Positions 1-12,218 of a stretch of 64,000 nucleotides of DNA are shown here, in pieces (position 1 is the first letter of the stretch; every line of letters begins with the position of its first letter). This DNA comes from Lotus japonicus (lineage: Eukaryota > Streptophyta > Magnoliopsida > Fabales > Fabaceae). The notes below the pieces were generated by a model. That model had not been told where the DNA came from, searched no databases, and worked only from the letters and a program-made list of their open reading frames with translations. Location of the stretch: positions 61,370,195 to 61,434,194 of the forward strand of contig NC_080046.1 in the NCBI RefSeq assembly GCF_012489685.1, written 5' to 3'. The position numbers and the translations under genes are program-made.

Positions 1-559
1 ATTAAAAAAGACATATAATGCCACCTTAAATTGGAATCCAGTTTATATATCCAAAAGTGCAAGATATCAGAAGGAAACAAAAATAAACAACAATAATCAC
101 TAAAAAAAACAAAATAAATAAATGAATAAGACAGTTCCTTGATCAAAATGATAAAAATGTTATATAATTGAAAAAATAAAATACACATTCAAACGTGTGC
201 ATTTCGCAGCATTACATCCCAACAATAGATATCTAATGTTGATCTGTTTCAAGAATAGATAGAATTGACCTTAATTGGATCGAACATGTTTTACTTGTCT
301 TGACCAAATTTGTACACTTGCAAGGTCAAGTACCATAAAGGAAGAAGTGAGAAAGGTTGTCTGGGTACATTAATTTTATCCTAAGTGAAACTTGAATTAA
401 AAAGTTTGTAAAATTAGTAAAAACAAGTTGGTATCCTTGTCACTATTACCTTGCAAGGGATAAAGTGTCTAAGAAAACCAGCTAAGATAGCTTTGTTATT
501 GAATTCCATGTTCAATGCCCAAAACTAAAATAAGTAATAGTATTTCCCTCACAAACACA

Positions 560-566
560 TATAAAG
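560..566 (+). promoter_or_regulatory. Possible TATA box of the RLCK gene
   Basis: TATAAAG lies about 250 bases before the kinase start codon in otherwise AT-rich DNA. Position and sequence fit a plant core promoter, but the transcription start is not visible, so this is inference. The rest of 1-812 shows no coding signal. Confidence 0.35.
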
Positions 567-812
567 CATTTTCCAGTATTTGGAACTGCACAACCTCTTA
601 CAGTTTCACAGTTTCAACAAATTAACAATACCTTACCATTTCCCCCAGTTTCAAAAATTTAACCATATTTATTGTACCATCTACGCCCTGTACCCTCTTT
701 TTGCAAATTGTCTAAGAGAGATATCTGTGTAAATTGATTAAGAATTTATTACAGGATTTGCACTGAAGGTTTGAGAACAAGAATATAAATTCCACCAACA
801 AGGTTTGAGAAT

Positions 813-1603
813 ATGAGGTGTTTCACATGCTGCAAGTCAGACATTGAAACACCCTCTTTCAGGAAAGTTTCCAAAGGCAGAAGAACATTCAAATCAATTG
901 CAGCTGCTATGTCACTCAAATCAGGTGCGTGGTAATTGTCATTTCACATGTATCCAAAAAAATGTGGTATGATTATTCTTTCTTCAATATACCTTGCAGA
1001 CATGCAAACCTTCTTTTTTTTCCTGATCAATTCAGATATTCTGTCGTCTTTGCGGGCAATAAATCCTTGTAAACTCTTAAATTTAATATAAACACTATTT
1101 AAATGAATCTTATTCCATTGATTACAAAAATAAGAGGCAATAATTGTTCAGGAGGAGAAATCTGTGTGAATATTAGGTTACAATATTCTAACAATCTGTT
1201 ACATCAGATCCAAATTGTTAATTTTTCATTTATTCATTTCCTGTCATGTTCTAGGATTTAGAGTTCTGAAAATCAAGGAGAGAATATATAATGACATTGT
1301 CCAAGCTATATGAGCAAAATCCATAACATGTTTCATATTAAGAAACAATTCATGGCATCAAATGGAAATGTTGGGTGGTCTCAAATTAAATAATTGCAGG
1401 TAGCAGCAGGCATAGACAAATCAATGAAGAGATATTAAAATATGGAGCTGCAAAAAACGACATTAACATATTCACATATGAAGATCTGGTTGATGCAACA
1501 AACAACTTCAGTCCTGATTGTCTGGTGGGAGAAGGTGGATTTGGGAATGTCTATAAAGGATACATAAAGAGCATTGATCAGGTCTCCCTCCCTCCCTCCC
1601 TCC

Positions 1604-1648
<45 letters not shown>

Positions 1649-3744
1649 GGTTTAGCTATTTAAATGTTATGATTATGAAAGTCTCATGTTAAATGTTTGG
1701 TGTTCAGACTGTAGCGGTTAAGCAACTGAACAGGGAAGGAGCTCAAGGAACAAGAGAATTTTTCGCAGAGGTTTTGATGTTAAGCATGGTGAACCACCCA
1801 AACCTTGTTAGGCTCGTTGGTTATTGTGCAGAAGGTGATCAAAGGGTTTTAGTCTATGAATACATGGCCAATGGAAGCTTAGAAAGTCATCTTCTAGGTA
1901 TGTTGTCAAAACATTCTCAGTGCATGCTTTGAAAGTCCTTCTAGAATTAACTCTAAAATCAAAATCAATTACGAGGGAGAAGTTTATGTTAATCGCTTCT
2001 GCCACTTTGTGGCAGAATTAATTCTGAGGCAATATAAGTAAGGAAGTTGATGCAGTATGTTTGATCAGCTTCTCTTTCCTCATAGTCATATCCAACAAGC
2101 TAACTTTTTCACAAAATTGATTCTGATGTTAAAATTAATTGTTGAAGAATTTTCAAATATACATCTATAGCTTGCAATTGCAATTAAGTAACAAATTTTG
2201 ATTCAGTGCCCTCTCAAAAAATTCCTACATTCATGCAGTCGAGGAATCTGAGTCGCTCAATTAAGATCGGATGACTCGAACTTTAAATTATCTCTATTTT
2301 CCGATCTTTGATGAAATATACGAGTCAGATTCTTTGACTACATGGATGTAGGATTGTCCACAGCCCAAATCCTTGACTGACCAGAGTGAATTTGATTTAT
2401 GACAGAGTTAGGTGAAGATATGGAGCCTTTGGATTGGCATACAAGGATGAAAATTGCTGAGGGAGCAGCTAGAGGACTTGAATATCTGCATGACAGTGCA
2501 GACCCCCCAGTGATATTCCGTGATTTCAAGTCGTCAAATATACTTTTAGATGAAGATTTCAACCCAAAGCTCTCTGATTTTGGACTTGCAAAGATTGCTC
2601 CAGCAGAGGGGTTCCAGAACCATGTCTCAACCAGGGTGATGGGGACCTATGGCTACTGTGCACCAGAGTATGCTGCAACAGGTCAATTAACATCAAAATC
2701 AGATATTTATAGTTTTGGGGTTGTGTTCTTGGAAATAATCACTGGTAGGAGAGTAATTGACACTGCAAGAGTTACAGAAGAACAAAACTTGATTGACTGG
2801 GTATGACACATTCCTTCATCTTGTTTAGAAAACTTGATTGACTAATGCAAGAAAACTTGATTTCAGGTAGAAAAAATGATATGTAGTTGTAAGTTTTAGT
2901 TCATATCTGCATTTTTCGCAGTTGATTTTAGTAAAATTGATTATAGACATAGTAAATTGAGTTGAAAGTTGAGTAATTTATGTTTAGATACATTTATGAG
3001 AAAAGTGATTTTTGTTGGATAATGTTGTGAAATTCATTTGTAAACAATTGATTATGTTCGACGTAGAAGCTACTAGTATGCATGTTTGGAAAGCAGAATC
3101 AATTCTATTTGGTTAATATTAATTCTAAGAAGTAAAATGATGTTTGAGTGTACTAGTAAAGTTGATTTCTATGGTCAAGAATCAATCCTCCTTGCTACAA
3201 CAAATAGCCATTTCTGCGGTAAACAATCAATTTTGAGATTTTACAACTGAATTTCAACAAAAACCTTTTCTTCCAAACGCACATTATCTCTAGCTTCTAC
3301 CAGAATTGATTTTCGGTCTAAAATCAAATGTCCAAAATAACTCTCAAACATCAATATTTTCATTCAGAATTAACTTTACTCTACCAGAATTTTTCTGCGA
3401 TTTCCCAACTGGAAACCAAACACATTCTTAAAGGCTGTTCTTTTTTCTCATGTTGGCAGGCACAACCTCTATTCAAGGACAGAACAAAGTTCAGTCTAAT
3501 GGCTGATCCTTTGCTCAAAGGCCGGTTCCCTGTGAAAGGTTTATTTCAAGCCCTTGCAGTTGCAGCAATGTGTTTACAAGAGGAAGCTGACACACGACCT
3601 TACATGGATGATGTTGTAACTGCCCTTGCTCATCTAGCAGAGCAGAGAACTGAAGAGAAAGACATTGCTGGTGAATCTATAAAAAGTGCTGGCCATGTTG
3701 AATCCTTTAGAGGTGCAAGTTCAATGGCATCCGAAAGGGCGTAG
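813..3744 (+). CDS. Receptor-like cytoplasmic kinase, subfamily VII (PBS1-like; PBL23-like)
   Basis: Five coding exons, 813-924, 1400-1581, 1708-1897, 2406-2800 and 3460-3744, join in frame to 387 residues. The N-terminus MRCFTCCKS has Cys residues suited to palmitoylation, the usual way these kinases sit on the plasma membrane. The kinase domain runs from about residue 60 to 350: glycine loop GEGGFG (81-86), VAVK lysine K103, catalytic FRDFKSSN with D201, DFG at D219, and the YGYCAPEYA activation-segment end. RLCK-VII proteins relay signals from cell-surface immune and growth receptors; the exact receptor cannot be told from sequence. The RD arginine is present, and the HRD histidine is Phe where family members usually have Tyr. 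The exon 4 acceptor (after 2405) gives [14 protein letters not shown], matching the family. The next gene is convergent. Family call is firm; the PBL23 likeness is from memory of the family. Confidence 0.93.
1583..1648 (+). repeat. Compound microsatellite (TCCC)n-(TC)n-(TA)n in RLCK intron 2
   Basis: A run of CCCT/TCCC units passes into about 14 TC and then about 10 TA units immediately after the exon 2 donor. It is likely length-variable between accessions. Confidence 0.9.
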
Positions 3745-5338
3745 CCAACACTGAAAAACTTGGAAGAGCAAGCTGAAAAAATGGTGTACAAAGATGAACG
3801 TGCTTAGGTGTATTTCTGTTTGTTTGATATCCTTCTGTTAACACTTTAGATTGTGATGTGATGGTATCCTTTTTGGGATTGAAATCTGCATCCCTTCAAT
3901 CTAATCTATTTTCCTTTTTCTTCTTTTTGAAGAAAAAGATTTTCTGTTTCCATTTGATTCCCACCTTTGCACATACCATACTAGATCTCAAAAGGACAAA
4001 TGTATACTCCCCAATTACAAATATGTTATTTGATAAATGTACATTGCATTTGTCATCTATGTAATTATAGCCTGAGTGTAAGGTATCAGAGGAATTCAGA
4101 TCATCTGCTTCCAGCAGCCATTGCAGAAGCAAAATGACTAAGTTTATATAAGTTTTGACCTAGTTAACTTTTTATTAATCAATCTGAACCATTTAATAAA
4201 AGAATCAACGGCCAAGAATTTGCAACAAAGAGCTATAGAGAATATAGCTCGAGGGGATCCATATCAGTAAAGGACATATATAGTGTGTACACATTGAGAG
4301 AGAATTGATGGAAACCTCTACCACACATTTCGAGCTATATGAGATGACTATTTATAGACAATGTCCAACTGGCAAAAGAGAGGTGTTAATTATAGTTTCA
4401 GTGTTCTCTATATAAATCTACCTATGGAGATTCTATAACAACTTATTTTCTTCATACATCACAATATAATTAATCTGGATAAGAGAAAGATCTCTAGAAA
4501 AATGAGCATCAGAAAACTTAGACCAAAGGCACATAAACACAGGAATCAGGATATGGCAGAAAATGAAAATAACACGAGCACAAATTCAAGTATGGCAACC
4601 TACGAGATAATATAAGTGACTAGTGCAGATTAACTCAAGAAACTTTAGTCACTTAGCTTGATATCATTCTTGAGGATCTTGTAGCTGCAACTAGGAATTT
4701 AACACGTGTTATACTGTTCCTCAACTTCTCCATCCTGTCCTTTTCTCCCTTCATGCATGCTTTTGATGTTTGAAAATGAAAACCCTATGTCATCTAGGAT
4801 GGTCCTACTCCTACATTAAATTATTCAACACTGAAGTGGACACATAAATGTGTAACAAAAAAACTCTTCATGTCACATATGTTATTTAACAGAAACTAGA
4901 ACCCGAGAACTTGCTTTAATTATAAGAACCCCATGCCAAGTAACGCGTGTGGTGGCGAATGGGCTTGGCTTGAAACACATTGTAAGTAATCATGGGTCTA
5001 ATTCTAATCTCGTAGGCATAGAATGCGATTCTATATTTTTTTTCCAAAATTTAAAAATATTTTTGAAATAAAATAATTAGAAATATAAAAGAGATACACA
5101 CAAAAATAAATTTAAAATTTATAGATGTAAGAGAAGGGAATAGCTTATATGACCCCACTCTGAAGCAGAGATTCAACTTGATTAGCCAAACCAGACTTAA
5201 TTCAATATATAAATACCAGAGGACTTGAAGAGTCACTTGAATTATCAATACCTATTTCAGACACTGTATAACTTGTGTCCATCACTATATTACCAGCTAT
5301 AACAAGTCATATCAACTAAATAAAATATGAAATTGTAC
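3745..5338. other. Intergenic DNA between convergent genes
   Basis: This holds the kinase 3' UTR and, at its far end, the deaminase 3' UTR. Short frames here have no family resemblance. No transposon ends were recognised. Confidence 0.6.
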
Positions 5339-8192
5339 TTATACTTCCATATTCTTCGCCACTGAATTGAAAAAATTTCTTAAATCTTCCTTCACTCCAC
5401 TATCTGCAAATATGTGCTCAACTCCATTCCTTGATAGCTCAAACATTTCCCTCCTCCCCAATCCTACATAATAGACAAACATGCATGAATGAAGTCAACA
5501 AAACTTGCTCAATGAGGTTAAATTTCACTGGCTGCAAGCTTAAAATGAAACCTACCAAATGAATCAGCAGCAATTTTGTATTCCTTGGAGAGACAAGTAG
5601 AGAACACGCCCGAGTCATCAGTACACAGCACTAGTGGATGTTTTGCATTGTACAAATCAACTGCATTTGCAAGAGCATGATGTTAAGAGAGATGTAACGA
5701 ACAAGGTTGCTGAGATATTTGAGAGTCTCAGCCACTCTCCCTAATTCCCAATCCCAAAATCCCTTTCAAGCCTAGAGCATGTTTTGTGAAGTTAAACAAA
5801 CAGTTCCTTAAATGATTCTATATTTATGATCATCAACTTCAGCCATAAGAAAAAACACTTACCAAAATGATGAACATCTATAGATGGTACTGACAATGTC
5901 CTAACGTTTGATGTCAAACAGATTTCAACCTGAAATAGAGGAAACAAATAATTTAGCTGGCTACAAATTGAAAAGTGTCAATATTGTAAAAAGCATTCAA
6001 ACTTAGCATTGATCAGAAGCCCAAATCAGGTTAAGTAGTAAAAACAATCAATCAGATATAGTGTTTCATTTTTCCCAGATTAATTCAGACTTCAAATTTG
6101 ACAGCAAAGGTTTGAAGAAAATGCACAGCCTTTTAATTGATTGATCATCTTAGAGGAGCTTCTAAGATGTGAAACTGACAATAAATTCCATATTAGAAAT
6201 CTCCTTTTAAGTTCCCACACATATAATTTATTTCCCGTCTTATTTTAGCATCAATAAAACAAAAGGGCTTGCAAAATTCTAACCGGAATCTTAGAGGACT
6301 TCAGCCTTCTCTGGTGTTCATCCTCAAAAAAACATGCATGTCCAATCCTTTGGGGATGAAAATCAAGCATATTATGTACCTCCTCTGGATTAGGTACCTA
6401 AAAGCACTAGGTGGGAAAAATAAACCAGTCAGGGGTAACTCAAAAAATAAGAGGTAAAATCTAAAGATTAACCCACCTCGCCACAGTGAAGTGTTACATG
6501 AAGACCTTGTTCTTTAGCAAATTCTAATGCTGGCAAATATGTAGTCCTGCAAAAGTTAAAAATGAATTTAGGACATGATCATCGATTTTCAAAATCTAAA
6601 ATGCAACACTAACGCTTGAGTCTCAGATCAGGTTGATTTACCATTCACCAACTTTTGGATTTCCAGAAAGATCAATTCCAACTACCCCTAAATGCCTCAT
6701 TTCCAGTGCAAGCTTGACCTGCAGCAAATTAATGTCATGTTCAAAGACAGCAAAGCAACAATATTAAGTTCTCAAGTTATAATTTAACTTACAGTTTCAA
6801 GTGCTGCTTCTGTTGTCTCCCTACGGTCAATGCTCAAGAGAAGCCTAACATAGATTCTTTTTCTAGCAACTCCATTACATTTATCATTTGTAATTGTTGG
6901 TAGAGAACTGAAAAGACTCTTAGAATCTTCATTATGTGGAATGAAAGCCACATCAACTGAACTAACTGATCTTAGACCCTTAAGTACAGCTTCAACATAA
7001 GAGCGTTTGCTCATTCCTATCGAATCATTTCTCTGAATAGAAATAAGCCAACATTTTCCTCATTAAACCAATTATCAATCCATATTTCAATTCCATGGAA
7101 ACAAGAACACTCTTAATTTTACCAAATGAACCCCTTTAATTAGTTACCTTTGGAGTAGTTCTCAACTCCAGATAGACAACATTCTCAGATGCAAAATCCT
7201 CAACAACCTGCAATTAGCTAGTATTATTACTAGAACAAATGAAAAGGCAATGAATTTGGCAATAGCAAAATATTTACAGTAAGCAACCAGCCATACTTCT
7301 TTTGTGATTCTTGTAACAGTATTATGATCAGTTGTGAGATTGTGGATCAGGTCAAACATCTTGAATACTTCTATTAATGAACGCTCATCTGTGTTAACAA
7401 AGGCATAACCAACATCAGTTTAAGCATAAATAAGAGTATATATGAATGAATTAACCGATTAGGACCTGTTTGGCTGGCATAAAATTCAAATTAAAAATAT
7501 AAAAAAATCAAGCACCAGAGATCCACAAAAAGCAGAAATAAAACTTCAAAGCAACTGAGTAGTAATGTCATATAATAGAAGTATGTTTTAAGTGCTTTTA
7601 CTAGATGTTCCTAACAGCAAACTCTAATTCATGTATGGTTCTTTGGCATTGTTTATCCTATTGTAACTATCAATTTTGTGTTTATAGAACATATACAGCA
7701 GAACACAAAGGATTGCACACATATAACACTCAAACTTCATCCTAAATTTCAAAATTGATATGAACCACAGGTAAAACCAGGGGAAAAGAAGCACATTGAA
7801 AGACAAGGTAAACAACTAAAAAACACATCCACACAAAGTGACATGCTTTTCAGGAAAACAGGAAAATAAACAAGAAATTAAGAAACAGAAATAAAAAAAC
7901 ACACACACACAGAGGCATACATTTGACGATGACATGCTCCACTTCGGAGAAATCTATGTCACCCTTTTCAGCCTTGGCAAGTTCTCTGCAAAAAAAGAGA
8001 AAAAAGAAAACATAAACAATAAGAATAAGGTTCAGGCTGAAGAGAAAGTAATTGAGGGGGTGAATGATGAAGATTGTTTGGTTAAAAGAAAAAGAAATGA
8101 ACAAGTTACAGGAGAGTGGAGACTCTGATGGATCCGTTAAGGTGAGCATGCAGTTCCACCTTTGGCATTGACACACACCACTCCATTTCCAT
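5339..8192 (-). CDS. MAPDA: N6-methyl-AMP deaminase (adenosine deaminase-like, ADAL/MAPDA)
   Basis: Eleven exons on the minus strand (8192-8110, 7985-7921, 7388-7297, 7207-7148, 7032-6793, 6718-6642, 6546-6477, 6397-6284, 5929-5863, 5660-5556, 5463-5339) join to 365 residues, the normal family length. Zinc-binding H15 and H17 lie in ELHAHLNGS, the proton-donor Glu is E229 in LHCGE, a further conserved His is in RIGHACFF, and the second metal/catalytic Asp pair is in LCTDDSGVFS. Plant MAPDA hydrolyses N6-methyl-AMP, released by turnover of m6A-modified RNA, to IMP in the cytosol, so it is a nucleotide clean-up enzyme. The start MEMEW has two in-frame Met codons (8192, 8186); the first is used here. 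All catalytic residues are present and nothing suggests a pseudogene. Confidence 0.94.
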
Positions 8193-8293
8193 CTTTGTTG
8201 TTCTTCTGCTTCTTCTTCTCTGGTGTTTGTTTTGCTGTGTTGAGAAAATGTAACTGAAACAGAGATGATGATGGGTCTGCAGTGTGGTTTGCT

Positions 8294-8302
8294 TGTTTAT
8301 AT
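8294..8302 (-). promoter_or_regulatory. Possible TATA box of the MAPDA gene
   Basis: On the minus strand ATATAAACA lies about 105 bases before the start codon, a typical plant TATA-to-ATG distance. The call rests on sequence and position only. Confidence 0.4.
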
Positions 8303-8530
8303 GGGACAGTCAGGTTCACGCAAACCTATAAATTGATTGTTTGACCTCTTCCGTTTATTTAATGTCTTTTCAACTCTTACCACTTGATCTATTATTTGAT
8401 GACAAATTGATGGTACCTTTATAAAAAATAGGAATCAAATTATCTTCACACCTCTTAAATAGGTATAAAAGGTGGAGAGAAGAGAAAAATATGAAGACAA
8501 ATAAGAAAGAGTAATAGATGTAACTTGTAA

Positions 8531-8712
8531 GAGTTTAATTTCTATGCACTGACGGTGTAACGTTTTTTTACATCGTAACCAATCAGATTTCAAATATGTG
8601 AGAAAATCTCTCTTTTTATTTGATTTCATTAATTTGCGTGACACATTCTTAAAATCTGATTGGTTGACGGTGTAAAAAAACTTTACACCGTCGGTGCATC
8701 ATCATTTTTCTC
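8531..8712. mobile_element. MITE with GCACTGACGGTGTAA inverted ends
   Basis: Left arm from 8544 (ATGCACTGACGGTGTAA, then a T-run and AACCAATCAGATT) is mirrored by the right arm ending at 8699 (TTTACACCGTCGGTGCAT), giving arms of about 45 bases. The outer GAGTTTAAT start resembles the better-bounded element at 62337-62499, so the two are probably one Mutator-type MITE family. The target duplication here is degenerate. It sits in the MAPDA upstream region. Confidence 0.65.
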
Positions 8713-8739
8713 TAGATGTAATAAGTTATATGAAAAATA

Positions 8740-10077
8740 AAAGAAAGATAAAGAGAAAGTAAAAGTGAAATGAAATGAGAGTGTGAATAAATCATAACTT
8801 AAAAATTAGATAATAATTTTATTATTTCAATTAATTTTTTAAAATATTGAGAACTACTATATCTTAAATTATGAAAAATAGTTAAGTAAATAATGATTTA
8901 TTAAAGCAAAAATGTACGAGATCACTCGAGTTTTGAAGGGGTAAGAAAGTCAATATTTCATTGGAGAAATTGAAGTTTCACTCACGGGAGAACTTTTAAT
9001 AATCGATCTCAACGTATAATGTCTTCCATGCACATTACTCGCTCTCCTATCTCACTTATGCGTATGATTTTCAAAAAAAAAAAATCTCACTTATGCGTAT
9101 GGGTGATGCTGCTCAACATCTCTCCACAATTACAATCTTTACATTTTTAGGTATAAGTTAGTATTAAAATATTAATACTCAGTACAACACTGGTTAGTCA
9201 TTATGTTACTAAAAAATTCGAATCTTCTCAATTGCAAAAAATCTAATAAGTTTCATCATCTCACAATTGATTTTTTATTTTATTTTTAAATGTTAAACTC
9301 AGTAGAATAAAAAAGTCAATGACGAAACTGTGAATCTTAACATGATCATTTTTTTTATAATTGAGAAATTAAGGTATCGAGCTCATCAAAATTCAGCACC
9401 ACCTATAATGTTGTACTTCAATCCAAGTACAGAAATGAAAATTCAATTACTGATTAGTGATGTCATTGTGTGGGAAGAAAGCAACATGTTCTTGGTATTT
9501 AATGGAAGATTGGAAGAAGCCTCAAATCCCTATCCTTCAATTGTTAAGGATGGAGAATCCAATCCTCCCATTTATTTTCTAGAAAAAAATTCAGTTTTCC
9601 TTTATACTAAAAATTATGCACTCCTTTCCTTTGATTCATATCATGACACATGGTTATGTATAGTTAGTTATCTTTGCATTTCCTTATAAATTAATGAGTT
9701 TCCTATGTTTAATTTTTTGTTATAAAGAGAAAAGCTTACTATGTTTAATTAAATGAGATTACTATGTTTTTAGTTTTTGACATATATAATTACATCCAAA
9801 TAAGTCTATGTACTTTTTTTTGATGTCATTTGATCATTAACAATTTTCTTTATTCTAATGAAGACAAATGATGTCAACATCATGACAGTCGACATTGATT
9901 TTTTACACCACTTTTAATTTTTATAAAATAACATTTTTCATCATTTTCTTCGTCCTCCTTCCACCAAAACTTCATAACTATCATTCAGCCACCTCTCAAC
10001 CTCCACAATCACCACCCAAATCCAAGTGTAGCACAATTGCTGGATGATAAATATTTTTTAATCCGCATCCACATAGA
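8740..10077 (+). repeat. Non-coding segmental duplication, copy A
   Basis: About 1.3 kb that recurs at 10272-11544 in the same orientation. Shared landmarks are GTACGAGATCACTCGAG near 8912 and 10450, and the closing AATCCGCATCCACATAG. No gene was recognised; a 119-codon frame at 9330-9689 is not kept open in the other copy. Copy A carries an 18-base insertion at 9067-9084 that copy B lacks. Confidence 0.85.
9050..9101 (+). mobile_element. Micro-retroposon: A-tailed 18-nt insert with 17-bp target duplication
   Basis: TCTCACTTATGCGTATG occurs at 9050-9066 and again at 9085-9101. Between them lie 18 bases, ATTTTC followed by A12. The paralogous block has the unoccupied site once, at 10589-10605, so the insert arose after the block duplicated. 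This is the signature of target-primed reverse transcription with extreme 5' truncation. Confidence 0.75.
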
Positions 10078-10271
10078 TTAATTATCATCAACTACTCAAA
10101 GTTAAAGTAAAAGTGATGGTTTTGTTAAGTTAGGTGAAAGTGGGTTTTGCACCAAAATTGAGTTAGGATGAAAGTGAGTTTAAACTACCCAAACATAATG
10201 ACACAATGTTCAGTGCAAATCAAAAGCACATTGAGAGGTGCAAACAGAAAAAACAAACATAGCCTTATATG

Positions 10272-11544
10272 ATTGAAAGATAAGAGAGAAGAGAAAGTAA
10301 ATGTGAAAATGAGTAAAAGTGTTAATGAATCATAACTACTTAAAAAATGGAGAATAATTGATTTCAATTAATTTTTTTTATAATATTTAGAACTATATCT
10401 TAAATTATAAAAAATAGTTCAGTAGATAATGATTTATTAAAGCAAAAAAGTACGAGATCACTCGAGTTTTGAAGGGGTAAGAAAGTGATCAATATTTCAT
10501 TGGAGAAATTGAAGTTTGACTCACGGGAGAACTTTCAATAATCCATCTAAAGGTATAATATCTTCCATGCGCATTACTCGCTCTCATATCTCACTTATGC
10601 GTATGGGTTGTGCTCAGTATCTCTCTACAATTACAATCTTTACATTATGTTCCTAAAGAATTAGAATCTTTTCAATTGCAAAAACCTAAAATTATTGAGT
10701 TTCATCATTTCACAATTGATTTTTTATTTTATTTTTAAATATTAAACTTATTTAGAATAAAAAGTCAATGATGAGACTGTGAATCTTAACATGATCATTA
10801 TTTTTATATTTGAGTAAAATATAATCTGTTGCGAAACTGAATTCACATATAAATTAAGGTACCGAGCTCATCAAAATTTAGCGCCACCCATAATATTGTA
10901 ATTCAATCCAAGTACAGAAATGAAAACACAATTACTGATTAGTGATATGTCATTGTGGGGAAGAAATTAAAGCAACATGTTCTTGGTATTTAATGGAAGA
11001 ATGGAAGAAGCATCAAATCCTTGTTAGCGGTTTTGGTTGAGTTCTTTTATTCAGTTCTCCTACAATTGTTAGGGATGGAGAATCCAATCCTCCCATGGTC
11101 ATGTATGGTTAGTTATCTTTGCATTTGAAAAATGTTACTTCCTTATAATTAAATTGAGTTTACTATATTTAATTTTTTGTTACACAAGAGAAAAGTTTAT
11201 TATGTTTAATTAAATGAGTGAGTTTACTGCATAATTCTTAGTTCTGACATATAGAGTTACATCCAAATAATTCTATGTACTTCTTTTTTATGTCATTTGA
11301 TCATTAACAATTTTCTTTATTCAAATGAAGACAGATGATGTCAATATCATGACAGTCTACATTGATTTTTTACACCACTTTTAATTTTTATAAAATAACA
11401 TTTTTCATCATTTTCTTCTTCCTCCTTCCACCAAACCTTCATAACTATCATTCAGCCACCTCTCAACCTCCACAATCACCACCCAAATCCAAGTGTAGCA
11501 CAATTGCTGGATGATAAATATTTTTTAATCCGCATCCACATAGA
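10272..11544 (+). repeat. Non-coding segmental duplication, copy B
   Basis: Second copy of the 8740-10077 block, about 195 bases after the end of copy A. It differs by several small indels, including loss of a stretch equivalent to about 9560-9640, and preserves the empty site of the copy A micro-insertion. The near-adjacent direct arrangement suggests unequal crossing-over or replication slippage. Confidence 0.85.
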
Positions 11545-12168
11545 CTCCGTGGGCATTACGTATAAATTAACCACCTACCTGTACAACAAAAGAGAAGAAG
11601 AAGAAGTCTTATCGCGGATATTGGTCCAAGGAATCAGAAATGAACAACTTTAATTTCCTATGACTTTTTCGAGGAATGACTAGTGGAAGTGACGTACCTT
11701 TTTATGTTGTCAATATTTTCAGGCTCAAGTGCACTAAAGTCATCGATCGTGCAACCCCATTTGGCATACATTGCATTTGTATCCTCTTCATGTTTTCTTG
11801 TCTCTCCATGTGGTGTGTCTATTAAAAGCTTTTGGCCTCATCTGTCCCCCCCCTAAATTATTCCACGTAACCCCTCTCACTTTTCTGGTAGTTTTATTTC
11901 GTTTTCTTCCATAATAGTAATATTTAAGGTGCTTAACTTAATTAGTTATGGATAATATAAATTGGATACTTTAGAGGAAAAGGGTGGAGAGTACACACTC
12001 TAATGCTCTCTTTCCAACATGTTTTTATTAGCTGAGATGAAATTCGGGACTTACATAAATTTTAACTCAACAATTAGAGATTTTTGGAAAGATAGTGTTA
12101 ATTAATAAACGAGTATGGTTAGCACTCCTCTAAAATAGAATGAGAAACTCAATAAGCTTAGACTTTAA

Positions 12169-12218
12169 ATAGTTCAATCTTTCTTTCCTTATGTAACCAA
12201 AAAAAAATAGTTCAATCT
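12169..12218 (+). mobile_element. Micro-retroposon with 12-bp target duplication
   Basis: ATAGTTCAATCT at 12169-12180 is repeated at 12207-12218. The 26-base insert reads TTCTTTCCTTATGTAACC followed by A8. The A-tail and TSD length match the other micro-insertions in the window. Confidence 0.65.

Noticed and set aside
7850..8176. 108-codon minus-strand frame overlapping the MAPDA 5' exons
   Set aside because: It reads through the exon 1-2 introns; the spliced MAPDA model explains the coding parts in it (AKAEKGDIDFSEVEHVIVK).
9330..9689. 119-codon frame in the first duplicated block
   Set aside because: The second copy of the block does not keep it open, codon use is not gene-like, and no family is recognisable.
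8740..11544. Reading the paired 1.3-kb blocks as LTRs of a retrotransposon
   Set aside because: Only about 195 bases lie between them, there are no TG...CA ends or primer-binding site, and no target duplication.
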